A DNA stretch of 64,000 nt from AV69 sp963742315 (GCA_963742315.1 CAVULE010000015.1:434001-498000); one strand, 5' to 3'; shown: positions 8,753-18,883, numbered from the stretch's first letter. Program-made: numbers and translations. Notes: generated by a model not told the origin, from the sequence alone.

Positions 8753-11218
8753 ATGAACGATCTTCGCTACGCATTGCGCATGCTTCTGAAATCACCCGGC
8801 TTCAGTTTCATCGCCATTGCCACGCTCGCGCTCGGAATCGGGGCGAACACCGCCATCTTCTCTGTCGTCGAAGGCACGCTGCTGCGGCCGCTGCCCTTCC
8901 CAGACGCAGAACGACTGGTTAGGATCTATGAAGCGCTGGATGAAAACGGCGCACGGTCCGCATCGCTCAACCTGAGCGATCGCACGGTGCAGCAGTTGCG
9001 CGATTTTGGGCGCGATATCCTTGAGGATATTGGCGCGGGGACAGGCAGTTCCGTGGTCGTCGGTCTCAATAACGGCTCACCGGCGCAGACAGTTCCAGCC
9101 GCTCAAGTCACTCCGAACTTCTTCTCCGTTCTCGGACTGCTCCCGGCAAAAGGCCGCAACTTTACCGTAGAGGAAGGACGCGACCATGCGGCGGCAGTGG
9201 CGATAATCAGCGATGACTTCTGGCGCAACACCTTAAACGGGCGACTTGATGTTCTTGGAAGTGCGATCGTGATCGATGGCACGCCGCGAACGATCATTGG
9301 CGTGATGCCGAAATCGTTTCGGCATCCGTATCGCGCGAACATCTGGCTGCCGCTCGTTCTCGAGCCGGACAATGCCGCGACGATCAACAATCACTATTTG
9401 TATGGCGTCGGTCGTCTCCACGCGGGGGTGACACCGGCCCAAGCCCAGGAAGCGGTGCGACGCTTGTGCGCCGCGATCAATCGCGATGATCCAAATCCGG
9501 CGAACGCGCGCGCCGCCTACATGCCGCCGTTGCACGAGAGCTTCGTCATGGATCTGCGGCCGAAGATTCTTGTCATCGTCGGTGCGGCGCTCTGCGCACT
9601 CTTGATCGCGGCGACGAACTTCGCCGGCCTGCTGCTCGCGCGCGTGATCGAACGCGAAGGGGAGTTTGCGTTGCGTGCTGCCCTGGGCGCGAGCCGACGA
9701 CAACTCGTTAGGCAACAGCTCGTCCAGGCGCTTCTCCTGGCTGCGATCGGAACCGCACTCGGTCTGCTCGTTGCGTCGTGGACGACACCGGTGCTTTTCG
9801 CGCTTAGTCCTGAAGGCGCAGATGCGACCGGCAGCGCGATGCGCGAGTTCGATTACGCCGCACGACTCGATCTGCCAGTCTTCGCCTTCGCCACCGGCAT
9901 GATGGCACTGGTTGTCTTGGGTTTTGGTTTGCTGCCGGCTGCGCGCGCTTCTCGCACCGATTTGCGCGGAGCGATCAGCGTTACCTCGCGCGGTGCAACC
10001 CTCGACCGCAACGCGCGCCGTTTGCTGGGCTCCTTCGTCGTCATCGAGCTCGCCATCGCCGCGGCGCTCCTGACCGCGAGCGTCACCGCGACCCAATTTT
10101 TCCGAAAGCTCATCGAAGAGCCATGGGGCTTCGAAACCAAAGATCGCCTTGCCTTCAACGTCACGGTTCCCGATCGATTCTTCCCCACCGCCACAGCCAA
10201 ACAAAACGCGCTCGAGAGCTCGCTCACACAATTGCGCACATTGCCCGGTGTCGAATCCGCCACCGTCGTTTCGCCATCGCCGATGGACGCACCGTGGACC
10301 TTGATGCTGTTCAACGCGGAAGGTGTACCCGCTCCTGAGCCAAGAGGCGTTTACACGGCATACTCGCGTGTGCCAGTGCCCGGATATTTCCAGAGCGTCG
10401 GCCAGCCTTTGCTGCAGGGTCGCGATTTCCTCGAGAGCGATGGCCCCGACGCGCCGCTCGTTTGCATCATCAGTCAAAGTATCGCGAAACGCTTTTGGCC
10501 TAACGAGTCGCCGATCGGCAAGCGCATCCGTTGGGGTCGACTCGACGGGACGCGTCCGTGGTTTACGATCGTGGGCGTGGTCGGCGAGATGAAGGCGATC
10601 GCCGACCCACGTGATGGGGAAGTGGTCGGCATGATCGCGCGGCCACTCGCGCAAATGCTGGTGCAAGCAACCGCGCCACTCGACGACATCACTTTCGTTC
10701 TACATACAAAAGGCCGCGCAATCTCCGAATCTGTGATCCGCGCGGCACTCGCTCGGGCGGATTCACATCTTGCGGCCTATAACGTCGTCTCGCTCGCTGA
10801 TGCCGCCGCGCAATCACGCACAACCGAGCGCTTCATCTTTGTGCTCGTTTCGGCGTTCGGCTTGCTCGGCCTGATTCTAGCCGCCGTCGGCTTATATGGA
10901 TTGCTTTCGTTGCAGGTCGCACGACGTCAGCGCGAATTCGGAATTCGGAGTGCCTTGGGAGCAACAGCGCGACAAATCATTCAACTCGTCGCGAATCAAG
11001 GCGCGCGTTTGCTTGCGATCGGGTTCGCCGTCGGCGCTCTCGTAACGTGGGGTTGCCTCCGACTGATTCAAAATCACTGGGCTGAAATGCCCGCGCCGAA
11101 TGTTTTCGCATGGATAGGCGGCGGCGCAGTCCTCTCTACCGCGGTCGCACTTGCCTGCTGGTTGCCCGCACAGCGCGCCGCGCGGGTTGACCCCGTGGTT
11201 GCTCTTCGCGCCGAATGA
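8753..11218 (+). CDS. ADOP-type FtsX/MacB permease
   Basis: This 821-residue integral membrane protein has duplicated MacB periplasmic-core plus FtsX domains: the first opens MNDLRYALRMLLKSPGFSF with TM1 and then LALGIGANTAIFSVVEGTLLRP; TM segments near residues 275-295, 325-345 and 375-395; a second periplasmic core from about 480; and C-terminal TMs with RREFGIRSALGATARQI. This duplicated architecture is that of ADOP permeases, which usually lack their own ATPase. No ABC ATPase gene lies next to it. The short form lacks the N-terminal permease-prefix domain present in the protein at 13255. Its substrate is unknown; MacB relatives export peptides or lipoproteins, or act as mechanotransmitters. 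Confidence 0.9.
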   Translation: MNDLRYALRMLLKSPGFSFIAIATLALGIGANTAIFSVVEGTLLRPLPFPDAERLVRIYEALDENGARSASLNLSDRTVQQLRDFGRDILEDIGAGTGSSVVVGLNNGSPAQTVPAAQVTPNFFSVLGLLPAKGRNFTVEEGRDHAAAVAIISDDFWRNTLNGRLDVLGSAIVIDGTPRTIIGVMPKSFRHPYRANIWLPLVLEPDNAATINNHYLYGVGRLHAGVTPAQAQEAVRRLCAAINRDDPNPANARAAYMPPLHESFVMDLRPKILVIVGAALCALLIAATNFAGLLLARVIEREGEFALRAALGASRRQLVRQQLVQALLLAAIGTALGLLVASWTTPVLFALSPEGADATGSAMREFDYAARLDLPVFAFATGMMALVVLGFGLLPAARASRTDLRGAISVTSRGATLDRNARRLLGSFVVIELAIAAALLTASVTATQFFRKLIEEPWGFETKDRLAFNVTVPDRFFPTATAKQNALESSLTQLRTLPGVESATVVSPSPMDAPWTLMLFNAEGVPAPEPRGVYTAYSRVPVPGYFQSVGQPLLQGRDFLESDGPDAPLVCIISQSIAKRFWPNESPIGKRIRWGRLDGTRPWFTIVGVVGEMKAIADPRDGEVVGMIARPLAQMLVQATAPLDDITFVLHTKGRAISESVIRAALARADSHLAAYNVVSLADAAAQSRTTERFIFVLVSAFGLLGLILAAVGLYGLLSLQVARRQREFGIRSALGATARQIIQLVANQGARLLAIGFAVGALVTWGCLRLIQNHWAEMPAPNVFAWIGGGAVLSTAVALACWLPAQRAARVDPVVALRAE

Positions 11219-11340
11219 AGTGCGGTTCGCGACGCAAAAGCCAAGCATATCGCGCCGCACTCGTCGATCCGGATTAAATAGAACTCCGCTTTATGCTGAC
11301 AGTCCGGCTCGGACCCGAAACGTCTGACCTCTGTCGTTCC

Positions 11341-12682
11341 TTACTGCCGGACTGCTACGTAATCCTTGTCGTTGTTGCGATAAATCAGTTTGTCGCCATC
11401 GAACCTGACGAACGACCAGAAGTTGCGGTCGAAGAAACGATCGCCTTCGATCGGGATCAGCGCGATGGAGAAACCCGTTGCCGGATAGTTTAGATCTAAA
11501 TGGTCCATCCGCGGCTCGACGCGGACCACCGCGTTTTTCACAAAGTAGTCATCGCCGAAACGAAACGTTCCGGCGAAACGTTTCAGATCAGCCCCATTCA
11601 CATGGATCGGCCTCGGAACGTCCCGGTTCACCGGTTGATCGAATAACATCGCGCCCAGGTCTTCTGCGATGGTCGAAGGGGCAGCGATGTACAAGTTCGA
11701 CAGAACGACAACAGTTGCATCGTCATCGATGAATCGTTCAAAGTGCGCTTTGAATCCCGGGCTACTCCCGTTCACATAAACCGAGCGATGGCCGAAGCGT
11801 TGCCGATGAAACCAAAACATGCCGACGGTCCGGTCTTTTCGCTCAAATCCGTAGGATTTTTTCAACGTGTCCGGCTTTAACAGAGATCCATTTTGTAACG
11901 CTCGATGAAACCGGAGCAGATCGCCCGCGGTTGAGTAAATCGAACCGTTGCCGGTCTTGCTCGTCCAATCAAGATAGGTCGCGCGTTCGAAACCTGACGC
12001 GCCCGCGGGGGAATATCCATTGGCGAGATTACTTACAATCGTTTCGTCCCTGGCGCGATGTGCGGTGTTCGTCATTCCGACAGGTTTAAAGATTTTTTGC
12101 TCGAGAAAATCGCCATAATTTTGTCCTGAAACTTTCTCGATCAGGAAAGCCAGAACGTGATAGTTCGAGTTACTATAGAAGTAGCTTGTGCCCGGCTCAC
12201 TTTGCCGGGGAATTTTCTTCGCGCGTTCCACCAATGCCGCTGTTGTTTGCGGGAACCGCGACCATTCGTTGTAATCTGGTTGCGCGCTTGCATCTCCCAA
12301 ACCCGAATAATGGGTCAACAACTCTTCAATCGTGATCTTGTCCCCGTTAGGAAAATCCGGCACAAACTTCGATAGTTTATCCTCCAAACTAAGCTTCCCC
12401 TCCTCCGCCAATAACAAAATCGCCGCCAGCTGTCATCGGCTTCGACAGCGACGCGATCTGAAACCTGGTTTGCAGCGAATTGGGAACCTGCAAAGCCCGA
12501 TCCGCGAACCCGAACGCGTTCTCGTAGATGACCCGATCGCCTTTGGTCACGCGCACGACACCGCTGAAGAAATCCGCATCAGCATAACGCCGGACGTAGG
12601 CGTCCATGCGATCGCGAAGCGCATCGGCGCGTAGACTTAAGGTGAAATAGCTCAGGTAGACCGCGAGAACGAAGGTTCGCAT
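11341..12682 (-). pseudogene. Serine hydrolase (beta-lactamase family), one-base frameshift
   Basis: The N-terminal part (12389-12682) has a signal peptide (MRTFVLAVYLSYFTLSLRA) and the SxxK nucleophile motif in IASLSKPMTA. The body continues in another frame (11341-12417) as LLAEEGKLSLEDKL, with the second motif in YFYSNSNYHV and a C-terminal beta-barrel-like domain. Removing one base near 12428-12432 joins PMTA to AAILLLAEEGK, the expected family sequence. Everything else is intact, so this is either a very recent pseudogene or an assembly error. An intact protein would be a periplasmic esterase/DD-peptidase-like enzyme of about 445 residues. Confidence 0.8.
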
Positions 12683-12688
12683 TGATCC

Positions 12689-12842
12689 TTACGGAAGTTG
12701 GTGCTCGGCAATCTTGATAAATTCGACCCCATCTTCAACCTTCAAGTTCTCGCCTTTGGCAATTCCCTTCGAATCTCGACATCTCGAAAAACTCCGGCAG
12801 TTCTGAAACGAGTTGCGCAAGCTCCCCACGGCTTTTCAACAT
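12689..12842 (-). pseudogene. Small frameshifted gene remnant
   Basis: One frame starts MLKSRGELAQLVSELPEFFE and another, overlapping it, ends IAKGENLKVEDGVEFIKIAE then HQLP and stop, 7 bp before the serine hydrolase start. Joined by one indel they would make a plausible small acidic helical protein of about 50 residues, cotranscribed with the hydrolase. I do not recognise a family. Confidence 0.3.
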
Positions 12843-12875
12843 TCAGTCTGCCGCGGTGGCTTCCCAAAATTTTAT

Positions 12876-12932
12876 TTGACGCGTATATTCTTGCAGCATA
12901 CATGTCTTAACAATATATGGCGTCACCAGGGT
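12876..12932 (+). promoter_or_regulatory. Possible promoter/operator of the padR-ADOP operon
   Basis: TTGACG at 12876-12881, a 17-bp spacer, and TACATG at 12899-12904 make a weak sigma-70-like promoter. An imperfect AT-rich dyad (TATATTC around 12884, AATATATG around 12912) spans it. PadR proteins bind AT-rich dyads over their own promoter, so autoregulation is plausible; no more can be claimed. Confidence 0.35.
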
Positions 12933-13262
12933 TTGGATCGTGAACTGAAGAAGGGCAGCGCGGAATTGCTCATTCTTTCGCTGGTCGAGGATCGGCCGCG
13001 GCATGGCTACGACATTGGTCAGTTGATCGAGTTGCGCTCGCGCGGCGCGCTCCGGTTTAATGTCGCTTCGCTTTATCCCTTGCTCTACCGACTCGAAAAA
13101 CGGGGATGGATTCGCGGGCGTTGGGTGGAAAAGGCCGGACAACGGCGGCGGCGTTATTATCGCCTCACCCCGGCTGGCAAGAAGGTGCTGGCCAGCCAGC
13201 GCGACGGATGGCTCGAGTTCGTGGAAGCAATCGGTCGAATCACCGGAATTCAGTATGCCTGA
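12933..13262 (+). CDS. PadR family transcriptional regulator
   Basis: This 109-residue winged-helix protein reads LDRELKKGSAELLILSLVED from a TTG start at 12933, preceded by AGGG at close spacing. The PadR core follows: RHGYDIGQLIELRSRG, FNVASLYPLLYRLEKRGWI and RRRRYYRLTPAGKKVL. Longer in-frame extensions upstream have no PadR character. Its stop overlaps the start of the ADOP permease by 8 bp, so the pair is translationally coupled; this PadR-ADOP pairing is common in Acidobacteriota and Verrucomicrobiota. It probably represses the operon in response to a small molecule. Confidence 0.88.
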   Translation: MDRELKKGSAELLILSLVEDRPRHGYDIGQLIELRSRGALRFNVASLYPLLYRLEKRGWIRGRWVEKAGQRRRRYYRLTPAGKKVLASQRDGWLEFVEAIGRITGIQYA

Positions 13263-15957
13263 TTTTCGCAGCGAAATCGGAGCGCGCTTAGCGGGCCTCG
13301 GTCTTTCGCCGGCGCGCGAAATGGAGATTGCGGACGAGCTGACGCAGCATCTCGAGGATGAGTACGAGCAGGCGCTGAGTCGCGGCGTTTCGGAAGACGA
13401 AGCGGAGCGCGCCGTGCTCGCGGATTTGAAAGTGCCTAATTTGCTAGGTCGCGAACTCAAACGCGTGGAGCGGCTCGTTCCACAAAACCCGGTACCGATG
13501 GGCACACAAGCAAGGAGCAACATGATTGGAGATCTTGGACAAGATGTACGTTACGGCCTGCGTATGTTAGCCAAAAATCCTGCTTTCACTGCCATTGCGG
13601 TGCTGGCGCTGGCGCTCGGGATTGGCGCGAACAGTGCGATTTTCAGCGTCGTCAACGCAATTCTGCTGCGCCCCCTGCCCTACAAAAATCCCGAGCAGCT
13701 CGTCATGGTCTGGGAGAACGCAACGCATCTTGGCTTTCCGAAAAACACCCCGTCGCCCGCCAACTTTCTCGATTGGCGTCAGCAGACCACAGTCTTCCAA
13801 GGCATGGCTGCATTCGCGGAGCGCAGCTTCAATCTCACCGGCGCAGGCGAGCCGGAGCGACTCGACGGCCGCCGCGTTTCCGCGAATCTCTTCGACGTAC
13901 TGGGAGTGCGGCCGATCATCGGACGCACGTTTGTCGCGCAGGAAGATCAGCCCGGAACGAAAGTCGTTCTGCTCAATGAGAGCCTGTGGAAGCGGCGTTT
14001 TGGCGGCGATCCAGGCGTGATCGGCCGGGCGCTCACCTTGAACAACGAAGCCTACACCGTCGTTGGTGTGCTGCCGAGCAGCGTGCGCTTGCCTGCATTC
14101 GGCAAGTGGCGCGACCAGGTTTGGGTACCGATCGCCTTCCCGGCGGAGGAAGCCACCTCGCGCGGCGATCATTTTCTCGAAGTGATCGCGCGACTGAAGC
14201 CAAATGTCACGCTTGCGCAGGCTCGGGCGGAAATGGAAACGATCGCAGCGCGCCTGGCGCAGCAATATCCGCAATACAATAGCCGGGTGGGCGCGGCCGT
14301 TAACCCGTTGCACGAAGAGATCGTCGGAGACATGAAAACGGCGTTATGGATCCTGTTAGGCGCGGTCGCGTTCGTGCTCCTGATCGCCTGCGCGAATGTC
14401 GCTAATCTCCTGCTGGCGCGCGCCGCGGTGCGGGAAAAGGAAATCGCGCTGCGGCTCGCGCTCGGGGCCGATCGCACGCGCCTGACGAAGCAACTGCTGG
14501 TCGAAAGTGTGATGCTTTCGTTGCTGGGCGGGGTGGTCGGTCTTGGCCTGGCCTACGCCGGCCTGCGGGTGCTCACCCGTTTCATCCCGCCGGATCTCGC
14601 GCATGCCGACACGATCGCGATTGACGGTAAAGTACTCGTTTTCACTTTGCTCATTGCGCTCGTGACGGGCTTGATTTTCGGTCTCGCTCCCGCCAGTCAG
14701 GCGTCACATTTCAACCTGAGCGAGACGCTGAAGGAAGGCGGCCGCGATTCCGGCGCAGGCGTGCGCGGGAAACGGCTGCGCAGCGCGCTGGTGATTGCGG
14801 AAGTTGCGGTCTCAGTCGTTCTCCTCATTGGCGCAGGTCTGTTGATCAACAGTTTCATGCATCTGCGCAATCTCGATCCCGGTTTCCGAGCCGATCACCT
14901 GCTCGCGCTCAGTGTCAACTTGTCGGAAGTGAAATATCCGGATACGGCACGGCGGACGACATTCTTCGATGAAGTGGTTCGGCGGGTGCAGCCGCTGCCC
15001 GGCGTACAATCGGTCGCGGTCGCGGGCAACTTGCCGTTCACCTACAATGGTGACTCGATGGGCATTGCAGTCGAAGGCATTCCCGATCCGCCGCCGGATC
15101 AATGGCCGGATGTAATCTACCGCGCCATCGGCCCCGGCTATTTCAACACGATGGGCATCCCGCTCGTGCGCGGCCGGGAGTTCAACGACAGAGACACCCT
15201 CGACACTGCGCGCGGTGTGGTCATCGGCGAAAAGACGGCGAAGCATTATTGGCCTAACCAGGACCCGATTGGTAAACGCCTGAAACCCGGCGGCACGAAC
15301 GATAATGAAACCCCATGGCGCACGGTGATTGGCGTCGTGAAGGACGTCAGGCAAAACGACTTCATCGCCGAGCCGAAGATGCAGATGTATTTCAGCTACA
15401 AACAAGTGGGGCAGCTGGTCGCGAATGCGCTCATCGTGCGCACCTCGGTCGATCCGCTCAGCCTCGCCGCGCCGGTGCGCAATGTCATCTGGTCGGTGGA
15501 TAAGGATCAGCCGGTTGCGAACATCGACTCGATGGAAAACATCGTCGCCGGCGCCGTAGCGCGGCAACGTTTTAGCATGTTGTTACTCGCGATTTTCGCG
15601 GGGCTCGCGCTCGTCCTCGCCGCAGTTGGAATCTACGGCGTGATGAGTTACACCGTCGCGCAGCAAACGCGCGAGATTGGCATCCGCATCGCGCTCGGCG
15701 CGAAACGACGCGACGTGTTAAGGATGACGGTGAAACAAGCACTGAAACTTGTCGGGCTTGGGTTGCTTATCGGGCTGCCGAGTGCATTCATCCTCACCCG
15801 CGTGATGTCGAGCCTGCTCTTCGGGATCAGCGCGACCGATCCGATAACGTTCGTCAGTATCTCGCTTGTCCTGACAGGCGTGGCGATGTTAGCCAGCTAC
15901 ATTCCGGCGTTACGTGCGACGAGGGTAGATCCGATGGTCGCGTTGCGCGCGCAGTAA
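13255..15957 (+). CDS. ADOP-type permease with N-terminal permease-prefix domain
   Basis: This 900-residue protein opens with the soluble helical permease-prefix domain (SEIGARLAGLGLSPAREMEI, ELTQHLEDEYEQALSRGVSE). The first FtsX/MacB unit follows (DVRYGLRMLAKNPAFTAIAV, LALGIGANSAIFSVVNAILL), then central TMs (LLGAVAFVLLIACANVANLL), a second periplasmic core and final TMs (REIGIRIALGAKRRDVLR). The start is the ATG at 13255, within the PadR 3' end; the open frame extends to 13060 but that part overlaps PadR in another frame. It is a paralogue of the permease at 8753, and the two bracket the serine hydrolase. No ATPase is adjacent. Confidence 0.92.
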   Translation: MPDFRSEIGARLAGLGLSPAREMEIADELTQHLEDEYEQALSRGVSEDEAERAVLADLKVPNLLGRELKRVERLVPQNPVPMGTQARSNMIGDLGQDVRYGLRMLAKNPAFTAIAVLALALGIGANSAIFSVVNAILLRPLPYKNPEQLVMVWENATHLGFPKNTPSPANFLDWRQQTTVFQGMAAFAERSFNLTGAGEPERLDGRRVSANLFDVLGVRPIIGRTFVAQEDQPGTKVVLLNESLWKRRFGGDPGVIGRALTLNNEAYTVVGVLPSSVRLPAFGKWRDQVWVPIAFPAEEATSRGDHFLEVIARLKPNVTLAQARAEMETIAARLAQQYPQYNSRVGAAVNPLHEEIVGDMKTALWILLGAVAFVLLIACANVANLLLARAAVREKEIALRLALGADRTRLTKQLLVESVMLSLLGGVVGLGLAYAGLRVLTRFIPPDLAHADTIAIDGKVLVFTLLIALVTGLIFGLAPASQASHFNLSETLKEGGRDSGAGVRGKRLRSALVIAEVAVSVVLLIGAGLLINSFMHLRNLDPGFRADHLLALSVNLSEVKYPDTARRTTFFDEVVRRVQPLPGVQSVAVAGNLPFTYNGDSMGIAVEGIPDPPPDQWPDVIYRAIGPGYFNTMGIPLVRGREFNDRDTLDTARGVVIGEKTAKHYWPNQDPIGKRLKPGGTNDNETPWRTVIGVVKDVRQNDFIAEPKMQMYFSYKQVGQLVANALIVRTSVDPLSLAAPVRNVIWSVDKDQPVANIDSMENIVAGAVARQRFSMLLLAIFAGLALVLAAVGIYGVMSYTVAQQTREIGIRIALGAKRRDVLRMTVKQALKLVGLGLLIGLPSAFILTRVMSSLLFGISATDPITFVSISLVLTGVAMLASYIPALRATRVDPMVALRAQ

Positions 15958-16037
15958 ACTTCGCCGGCAAACATCCGGTCTGAAGAGGCGCCGAAATCCA
16001 GTCTTCCACGCATCGACTTTATCGCCATCATTCCAAG

Positions 16038-16514
16038 GTGAACCCGAATTATGTTTGTGCTTTCGCAGTTGGAATCGGACTCGTCGCCGGATTGCGTTCG
16101 CTCACTGCGCCGGCCGCGGTAAGCTGGGCCGCCCATCTCGGCTGGTTGAACCTGCATAGCTCGCCCCTTGCTTTTATGGGATCGACGGTCGCAATGGCGA
16201 TTCTTTCGCTGTTGGCGATTGGTGAATTAATCGCCGACAAAATGCCTAAGACTCCAAGCCGAACTTCCCTTGTGCCCTTGCTCGCGCGCATTCTCATGGG
16301 AGGCCTTTGCGGCGCGTCCCTTTGCGCATCGGCCAATCAGTCGTTACTCATAGGTGCTCTGTTGGGCGGAATGGGCGCAGTGATCGGAGCATTCGGAGGT
16401 TACGAGATCCGGAGACGCTTGGTGAGCAAACTAAATGCAAAAGACATTTTCATCGCCATACCCGAAGACTTGATCGCAATCGGACTGGCTTGCTTTCTTC
16501 TAATTCATTTTTGA
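16038..16514 (+). CDS. DUF4126 family membrane protein
   Basis: This 158-residue protein has about four hydrophobic segments. The conserved DUF4126 features are visible: GIGLVAGLRSLTAPAAVSWAAHLG near the N-terminus, then IGELIADKMPKTPSRTS, and a glycine-rich GALLGGMGAVIGAFGGYE helix before RRRL and EDLIAIGLACFLL. It lies 80 bp after the ADOP stop. It is a polytopic inner-membrane protein of unknown function. Confidence 0.85.
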   Translation: MNPNYVCAFAVGIGLVAGLRSLTAPAAVSWAAHLGWLNLHSSPLAFMGSTVAMAILSLLAIGELIADKMPKTPSRTSLVPLLARILMGGLCGASLCASANQSLLIGALLGGMGAVIGAFGGYEIRRRLVSKLNAKDIFIAIPEDLIAIGLACFLLIHF

Positions 16515-16599
16515 AACGGCCGCGCATCTGAACGGCCTCCACTCCGATCCGCGCGCTCGTGCGCCGCATCGGACTACAGCAATAATTGACCTGCTGACG

Positions 16600-16840
16600 T
16601 CCACCTCAGTGCCCCGATGCTGGATGCTGGATACTGGATACTGGATACTGGATGGGCTCTCGTAGCGCATAATTTATCCTTTGAATCGCTGAAAAGCTGA
16701 AACTCTGAAAAACTGAATGGCGAGCAAAGAGGTCTCCATTTGTGCTTCGTGTCCTTCGTCATTCGTCATTCGTGCTTCGTCATTTTTCCGACCTCTGACC
16801 TCTTTCTACTTTCTAATTTCTACTTTCTAATTTCCTCGCG
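16600..16840 (+). repeat. Low-complexity tandem tract cluster
   Basis: Three kinds of short tandem sit together: GGATGCTGGATACTGGATAC-type repeats near 16620-16650, a purine-rich stretch with CTGAAAAGCTGAAACTCTGA near 16690 (reverse of the TTCAGCTTTTCAG units elsewhere), and TTCGTCATTCGTCATTCGTG followed by TTTCTACTTTCTAATTTC units. No gene is visible in 16515-16940. Confidence 0.8.
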
Positions 16841-16940
16841 GCGCCAGTCCGGCGACGATTTTCGCAATTTATCCAAACGATCTCTATTAAATCAGGAAAA
16901 GATCTGTTACCGAAAGACGTCCTCAATAGTATTTCTTCGG

Positions 16941-17474
16941 ATGCGTTGGGTCGTATTTCTTCGTGCGGTCAACGTTGGCGGCGCTAATCGATGTCAGCCA
17001 GCGCTGATCGCGAAAGAGTTGGCGAAGTTTGGTGTCGTTAACATCGGCGCGGTCGGGACGTTTGTAGTTCGCGAAAATGTTAGCGAATCCGCTCTTCGCG
17101 CGGCGATTGCCAAAAAACTGCCATTCAAATGCGAGATCATGATTTGTCCGGCAAAAGAGGTTGTCGATCTTGCGAAAGAGAATCCATTGACAGTCGAAGC
17201 CGGAAACGACATCGACGCTCACGTCACGATCCTGGCCAAGCGCCCAACTAAGCTGCCTCAGCTTCCGATCTACGCGCCATCCAAAGACAAATGGGAAATA
17301 GAATCTCACGCGTCGTCGAAACGTCGTGCTTAGTTTGCGTCGCCGAATGAAAACGGTCGTCTTTACCCAAGCCAAATCGTCGAGAAATTATTCAGTACCC
17401 CGGCCACGACGCGCACTTGGAACACGATCGAAAAGGTGGCGAAAATTCTTAGAGAGAATTCAAAGGAAATTTAA
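16941..17474 (+). pseudogene. DUF1697 protein, frame disrupted
   Basis: The N-terminal frame MRWVVFLRAVNVGGANRCQP and the middle ICPAKEVVDLAKENPL match the DUF1697 family. The frame stops at 17333. The expected C-terminal sequence is found in two other pieces: LSLRRRMKTVVFTQ one frame on from about 17326, and IVEKLFSTPATTRTWNTIEK back in the first frame from 17373 to the stop at 17472-17474. At least two indels of opposite effect are therefore needed. DUF1697 proteins are cytoplasmic and uncharacterised. Confidence 0.75.
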
Positions 17475-17500
17475 CAGAAGACAACGAAGCAAACGAAGTC

Positions 17501-18184
17501 TCAGAGCCGACTTTTGTTTTCTTTGTCGCCGCTACAGAACTGTTCGCGATCTTCCGCCGTGTCGATGTCGATCTCGCCCTCGGGAAATGGGAATTCTGCA
17601 ACTTGACCGCGATTTGAAAGAATGATCGATTTTGCCCCAGCGGAATCATCCAATCCGAGTAGATCCTGCAGACGACTTCGATCAAAGAGAGCTGGAACAC
17701 CCAGCGTGCCCGCATAGCTCGCGGCTACAATCGGTTTTCGTGTTTCGTGATGAAGCGTGATTAATCCCTCGATCACCGCGCGATCCACGAACGGCTGATC
17801 GCAAGCCAACAAAACGGTCGCTTCCACCCCGGGCGCAATCTCGATCAGGTGCTGAACGCCTGCGCGAATCGAAGTTCCGATGCCGCGTTTCCAATTCGGA
17901 TTGGCAACGATCGTCGCGCCGGTTTTCTTCAATTCAGAGCTGATGGCTTCAACAAGATCGATTTCATGTTCTCTCGCCTCCCCTCTCGCTGAGCCGGGAA
18001 GCGAGGTTCGATTACTGTTGCCGAGAACTACCAGGACCGGCCGGCAACCTGCCTCGCTCGCTCCATCGACCATACGCCGCACCAAAGTTTTTCCGCGGAA
18101 TTGAATCAATTGTTTGGGTTGCCCGAGACGCGACGATTCACCCGCCGCCAAAATTACCGCCGCGATTTGGAACTGCGGTGACAT
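17501..18184 (-). CDS. MocA-like molybdenum cofactor cytidylyl/nucleotidyltransferase
   Basis: This 227-residue protein has the NTP-transferase signature IAAVILAAGESSRLGQPKQL at residues 8-27 and the metal-binding LLACDQPFVD. Family members activate molybdopterin with CTP to make the cytosine dinucleotide cofactor of xanthine-dehydrogenase-family enzymes. Context agrees: an XdhC fragment is directly upstream on the same strand, and the molybdenum hydroxylase subunits begin at 18884 in the divergent direction. Start ATG at 18184. Confidence 0.85.
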   Translation of the reverse strand: MSPQFQIAAVILAAGESSRLGQPKQLIQFRGKTLVRRMVDGASEAGCRPVLVVLGNSNRTSLPGSARGEAREHEIDLVEAISSELKKTGATIVANPNWKRGIGTSIRAGVQHLIEIAPGVEATVLLACDQPFVDRAVIEGLITLHHETRKPIVAASYAGTLGVPALFDRSRLQDLLGLDDSAGAKSIILSNRGQVAEFPFPEGEIDIDTAEDREQFCSGDKENKSRL

Positions 18185-18193
18185 CTCACTGTT

Positions 18194-18394
18194 TTAGAAG
18201 CGCCGGCATGTTGGTACACTCCAAAGTTGTATGGATCCCTGCGTTAAGCGAGCGGACTCTCCTTCCGTCCTGGCAATCAACATGCGTGCGCCCAGCCGGC
18301 GATAGCTTGATCCTTTCACGCGAATGAGCGTCGCCAGCGCGAACTCCGAGCCGGAGAGGCGGTCCGAGCCGCGGCACTTTTTCCATTCGCGCAA
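18194..18394 (-). pseudogene. XdhC/CoxI N-terminal fragment
   Basis: About 60 codons read SEFALATLIRVKGSSYRRLG and then ARMLIA, which is the XdhC N-terminal motif (ATVVRVEGSSYRRPGARM in typical members). The frame ends soon after ARLTQGSIQ, where the family continues with GGCLE. The Rossmann C-terminal domain is missing altogether. XdhC proteins insert sulfurated cofactor into molybdenum hydroxylases, so the adjacent enzyme probably relies on another copy elsewhere, or the locus is decaying. Confidence 0.7.
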
Positions 18395-18883
18395 AGTGTC
18401 GCTAAATATCTTTCACGGGCAGAACAATCAGCTTCGAGAAGATTCAAACGAAGATAGGCAATGCTCAATCGGTTGAAAGAGGAACATTGCCACTACGACT
18501 GATGGCTCATTCCGCCGGCTGAAATGTCAGGGATTGCATCCTTTTTGTCCTCGTCTGGCGGGACGCACACGATGAATTTCACTCATTACGCCAGTTCAAC
18601 TCCAGACAACGCGCGTCATCATTTTTGGTGGCGAATTTGAATCGCCGCCGTTTTGCAGCGTATCGCAAACGGGACGAAAAATCCCAGCGCCGGGATGATC
18701 AGCCTGGCAATTTACCATTCATCAATTGCGTAACCGGTTCAGGCAGAGAATGAAACATCAGTGCAGGAAAACTGGCACACACGATGCAACCGTGTCTTCG
18801 ACGGTGACCACGATCGCCCGATCTCTTTGTGATGAGGCTGGATCGGACGAAAGCATTAACCAGCATCTCACTTTTACATTCCT
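18395..18883. other. Intergenic region between xdhC fragment and hydroxylase genes
   Basis: About 490 bp with no gene that I can support. It must hold the divergent promoters for the mocA/xdhC side and the hydroxylase side, but I see no convincing -35/-10 pair. Confidence 0.4.

Noticed and set aside
9233..10666. 477-codon minus-strand open frame opposite the ADOP permease
   Set aside because: It is antisense to a strongly conserved permease, is Arg/His-rich without domain character, and mirrors GC-rich codon structure.
13567..15567. Two long minus-strand frames inside the second ADOP gene
   Set aside because: They are antisense shadows with high Arg/Asp content and no recognisable motifs.
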